Below are positions 60,781-64,000 of a stretch of DNA of 64,000 bases, one piece after another. The DNA is from Homarus americanus (lineage: Eukaryota; Arthropoda; Malacostraca; Decapoda; Nephropidae), in the NCBI RefSeq assembly GCF_018991925.1, contig NW_024753828.1, forward strand, positions 988,859 to 1,052,858, given 5' to 3'. A model generated the notes under the pieces. The model was given only the letters and a program-made list of their open reading frames with translations, searched no databases and had not been told where the DNA came from. The position numbers and the translations under genes were made by a program. The stretch's first letter is position 1; each line of letters opens with the position of its first letter.

Positions 60781-63730
60781 TCATGTTTTAGTCATGGATG
60801 TACACTCAGTGACTTTCTGGGCTAAGTGAGAGTATTTCACGCAAAACCTTCTTACAATATAGTCCTCTTCTAGAACTAAATCTATTGCTTTACCGTCATT
60901 TTCATCAGGGTTTATACACTCTCCTAGGTTTTCATTAAACTCATCACTTAACTCTTTTTCTACTTCATTGCCAATATCCAAGTCTTTGAAACATTGATTA
61001 GTTATATAGAGTTCTACTGTCAGCTCTCTTTCATTGAAAGGTGTACCTTTATCATCTGTTTGTCTAAGACCAATATTTCTTGACAAGCAGTGAAAATTAT
61101 CATTAGTTGTGTTAAATTTCTCAGAAATTAGTTAAACGTCTTTTCCCAGCAATAACTTCTTGAACCTGAACTAAAATTCACAGCATTTGGATGGTCGTAG
61201 GTTCCATGCATCTGTCTTATCCACCCAAACAAATGCTCCAGACAATCTTGATTTAGTTTTATAGTTAGAATGAATTCAAGATTAAAAGACTTCTGGAGCA
61301 TTTTGTACAACCCTATAAGTGACCGATATGACAATATTACCTCTTTCTGAAACTTGTAAAGGCCGTTCAACAGTGGGTTTTTTACTCTCATTGTTGTCAC
61401 CTGTCATGGTTTTGGCTATCGTAGTGGTAGTAGAGTGGTATATATTATATAAAGATTATAATATATTGTGTTTCTTATATTTCTTACCGCAGAGTTCGAT
61501 ACCTTCACACTGGTACTTACAGGAGATTATGGTGTATCTACGTAGAAATTCACTCCACCACCCGACATTCCATGATTTATACTTGATAAATGATGATTTA
61601 ATGAGTTCCATTAATTTCCAACATCCATCTAAGTTATTGGTTATACTTTGTCATAACCAATCAGTCATTACCTTTAGTAATAATAAGATAGGATCACAGA
61701 TACGGGCAGATAATTGCACTTACATTTATTTGTCAAGCTTCCATACAATGATTTACAATTTGCATGGATATATGAGTCACTCACATTCACACTGCAATAA
61801 AATTAATCTTCTAAAGAGGGAATTTTCAACTTGGGAACACATGTGGTTACTCTACTATGGGTATGACTTAACAGAGCCTTAATTCTTCAAGTGAGACATT
61901 TACTGCCAGCCTGGATTGCTCTTGTTGCAACCAGGCTTCATCACAAGAACTTCTTTCACGGGGAATAACAACACAAAGGTACTCTTGGGTCACCACACAT
62001 AGTCTCTCGTCACTGACAGTCACTGTAGACGGTTGTCGCGGCAAGGAGAACTGGTAGGCGTGACTTGAATTAACCACTTGGCGCAATAGACCAGCCTGGA
62101 TTGCTTTTGTTGCAACCAGGCTTCCACACGTGATATTTCCACGGGGATAACAAACCTAGGTTAACACACTTAGTCTCGTGTCGATCATGGTCACTGTAGA
62201 CGGGTGTCATGCAGGAGAACTCTGTAAGCGTGAATTGATTAACCATTTACTGTAGGTTTGGTAGGCCAGCCTGGATTGCTCTTGTTGCAACCAGGCATCC
62301 ACATGTGATATTTCCACGGGGATAACAAACCTAGGTTAACACACTTAATCTCGTGTCAACGAAGGTCCACAGGACAGGGTGGCGGTGGAGACTGTGTGTG
62401 GTGACCCGGTCCCTTCAGGAGGGAGAGGGTGAGGACCTAGGCCCTAGGGGATACTACTTCAAATGAGGTTTTTGGGGCGTGAGGCGCTGAACAGTACAGT
62501 ACAACACTGTCTCACTGGCCTCCCCCTATGGAAGAATATCATACCACTAATGGAAAATGTGTAGCAGTTATGGCTGACCGGGTGCCTTATCTCTAGTAAA
62601 ATAACTTTGGAGTTGGCTGACTAGCTCACATATCCACTAATGAAATAGTGATGACAGAATCACTGCTCGCCTGGTCCCTTATCTACCTTAACAAACATTT
62701 GGAATGGGTTGCGTGGGGTAGACCCAACGCAACCCATGACATCACCACTTCAATCATTATATTCAGAACATTTACTTGGTCTCATAAATTAATTCCAAAT
62801 ACATAAAGTGATTGTTTTTCATCAAACTTATGAGAAGAATTAATAATGTCAGACCATTCGTCCACCAGATTTATGAAGTCTGCAGTTTCCTTCCAATTTC
62901 TACTCTCCAGTAGTCCTCTTTCTCCAAGATATTTCAGTGAGCTAGAGCTTGTCTTTGACAACAACTGGACTGCATATTTAACCCGCTGTCGTTGCTGACC
63001 CCATACATTAAAATGCATTTCACTTAATTTGTATGCTAAACCACTCTCTATCTTATTTGCTGTCATCATTTCCTGAATAGTGGAATCAGATATTAAGCTT
63101 CCATCCTTTAGGTAAAATCCTGAATCGAGAAAATTATCCCTAATTAATTTAATCAAATGTGACACGTCTGCAAACACAAATATATCCCGATCAGCACTCG
63201 GGTTTTTTAAAGATATTTTCTTTCTTTCCACGGGATCAGTGTTAAATTCTTTCCACATCCTAAGGTTACTGGAGCCTCAGTCGTTCACCAATGCAACGAC
63301 AGGGTAACCTGCGTGCTCAAGCTCTTCTATTAAAGTTAACAAGATCTTTTGTATATATGGGACATCAAAGTCATCAAAATTGGCTGCTTCCAATTGCCTT
63401 CCAGTCCGCTTAGCATGACAACCTGGATTTTCTCATGAAGCTTATATAGGATGTCCTTACCTTTTTCGTGACTCCATTCCTCGCAATGGCCATTTCATCT
63501 AATGATATCACAGCTAACCTTTCAAGTGGACTAAAAGTGTCAGACTTTGTCTTCATGAGTGACAGCACAGAGCGTAAGATGCCAGGTTCGCAGGCAAAAT
63601 TCTTGGCTCGTTCATTAAGCGTTGTTTTACTCGGCAAAGGAATTCCTTTTTTAGTTCTCAGATATTCATTACATTTGGGACTTATGCTTCTCAAAATTAA
63701 AGCCTCAGACAGTGGTGTGTACACACAAAT
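60781..63730 (-). pseudogene. P-element/THAP9-type transposase pseudogene
   Basis: Minus strand, N to C: YTPLSEALILRSISP..YLR and PLPSKTTLNERA, then LAVISLDEMAI, the first acidic catalytic region (63724-63480); KIQVVMLSGL and NWKQP; NFDDFDVPYIQKILL; PVVALVND followed by an in-frame TGA, then GSSNL..WKEF (about 63280); IFVFADVSHLIKLIRDNFLD, the (D)-x-x-H-L-x-K-x-x-R-N box (about 63180-63120); a ~110-residue helical insertion domain to ..YVFGINL and a TGA at 62782; then the solo LTR; then LYKFQKEVIL and LNQDCLEHLFGWIRQMHG (about 61240-61200); and the tail ..EEDYIVRRFCVKYSHLAQKV (60870-60800). At least four frameshifts, two or more stops and the LTR insertion inactivate it. No THAP zinc-finger region is visible to its right before the window ends. 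Confidence 0.85.
61402..62741 (-). mobile_element. Solo LTR, copy 2 (1340 bp), inside the P-element pseudogene
   Basis: Reverse-orientation relative of 39650-40927 with the same termini (TGTCATGG..CCATGACA) and a different 5-bp target duplication, TCACC on the plus strand, at 61397-61401 and 62742-62746. It carries the three hairpin-bearing subrepeats (hairpins about 61908-61938, 62090-62122 and 62267-62300). It also has a short palindrome absent from copy 1, ATGGGTTGCGT..ACGCAACCCAT at about 62704-62736. P-element coding sequence resumes on both sides of it. Confidence 0.85.
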
Positions 63731-63792
63731 GGCCCGGGTAAGACTGGGGTCAACTTGTCAAGTACAAGGAGACTCAGGCAGAGTGGATCACC

Positions 63793-63800
63793 TGACGTCA
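63793..63800. promoter_or_regulatory. CRE-like palindrome
   Basis: TGACGTCA is the full consensus for CREB/ATF factors. It lies about 70 bp upstream of the first recognised P-element transposase block on the minus strand. An 8-bp match can occur by chance about once per 65 kb, so no function is claimed. Confidence 0.15.
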
Positions 63801-63980
63801 TCACTCCCGCCCGCCTTGGACCTCGCCTGCATGGCCGACCTCTCTATATTGACCTTGCTCCCATTGTACCTCAACAAAATAGTTTCGGCAATCTATATAC
63901 TTTTTTAATTGTTTATCTTTCTGTAATTTAGTATATATGAATTTATTTTATCCGTTGATTCTTCATTCGGATTGTAATTT

Positions 63981-64000
63981 ATTTTTTGTTTTCTTTGCAG
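63981..64000 (+). promoter_or_regulatory. Splice acceptor at window end
   Basis: TTTATTTTTTGTTTTCTTTGCAG-type sequence (last 20 bases are pyrimidine-rich ending CAG) closes the window and would place the next exon at 64001. If the phase-1 chain holds, that exon should begin with two bases completing a G-initial codon. Confidence 0.45.

Noticed and set aside
61319..61882. 187-codon plus-strand frame and its relative at 40428-40781 as a conserved protein
   Set aside because: They lie within the two LTR copies. The similarity is explained by the DNA repeat, and the frame crosses the LTR boundary into P-element sequence at its start.
63468..63908. 146-codon plus-strand frame
   Set aside because: Shadow of the P-element transposase on the opposite strand.

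Overview
The window is nuclear DNA from a large, repeat-rich animal genome, most likely a crustacean (probably decapod). This is inferred from the very dense dinucleotide microsatellites, the mixture of CR1-like, jockey-like, P-element-like and PIF/Harbinger-like remnants, and intron lengths above 10 kb. There is no bacterial gene organisation, and no tRNA or rRNA gene was recognised. An assembly gap of 99 N lies at 18404-18502.

Host gene: the only evidence for a cellular gene is a set of small plus-strand exon candidates. An open frame runs from the window edge to a strong donor at 164|165. A 57-nt exon lies at 11905-11961 and a 39-nt exon at 41700-41738. All three share intron phase 1, and the window ends exactly on a strong acceptor (..ttttctttgcag at 64000). 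If this is right, almost everything else is sequence inside introns of about 11.7, 29.7 and more than 22 kb. I do not recognise the protein.

Mobile elements from left to right: a 634-bp PIF/Harbinger deletion derivative (5130-5763, TTA target duplication) that keeps the start of a MADF gene and the start of a transposase; a fold-back element with 82-bp arms inside a (TA)n tract (8282-8673); two copies of a SINE-like or LINE 3'-end repeat (13605-13824 and 55819-56045); a 5'-truncated CR1-like element (15149-15754) abutting a jockey-like RT pseudogene (15755-17530, minus); an RT C-terminal fragment (47846-48425, minus); a P-element/THAP9-type transposase pseudogene (60781-63730, minus); and two related solo LTRs, 39650-40927 and 61402-62741. 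The second LTR is inserted in the P-element pseudogene. Both LTRs are TG..CA elements with 5-bp target duplications.

Satellite DNA: 18503-27960 is a ~9.4-kb minisatellite built from 17-bp and 16-bp units, organised as 33-bp dimers and nearly devoid of A on the plus strand. It yields many long Cys/Leu/Trp-rich open frames that are composition artefacts. Long (TA), (CT), (GT) and (CA) tracts and a 23-bp minisatellite at 38741-39138 complete the picture. The remaining intervals are unassigned intronic or intergenic DNA.
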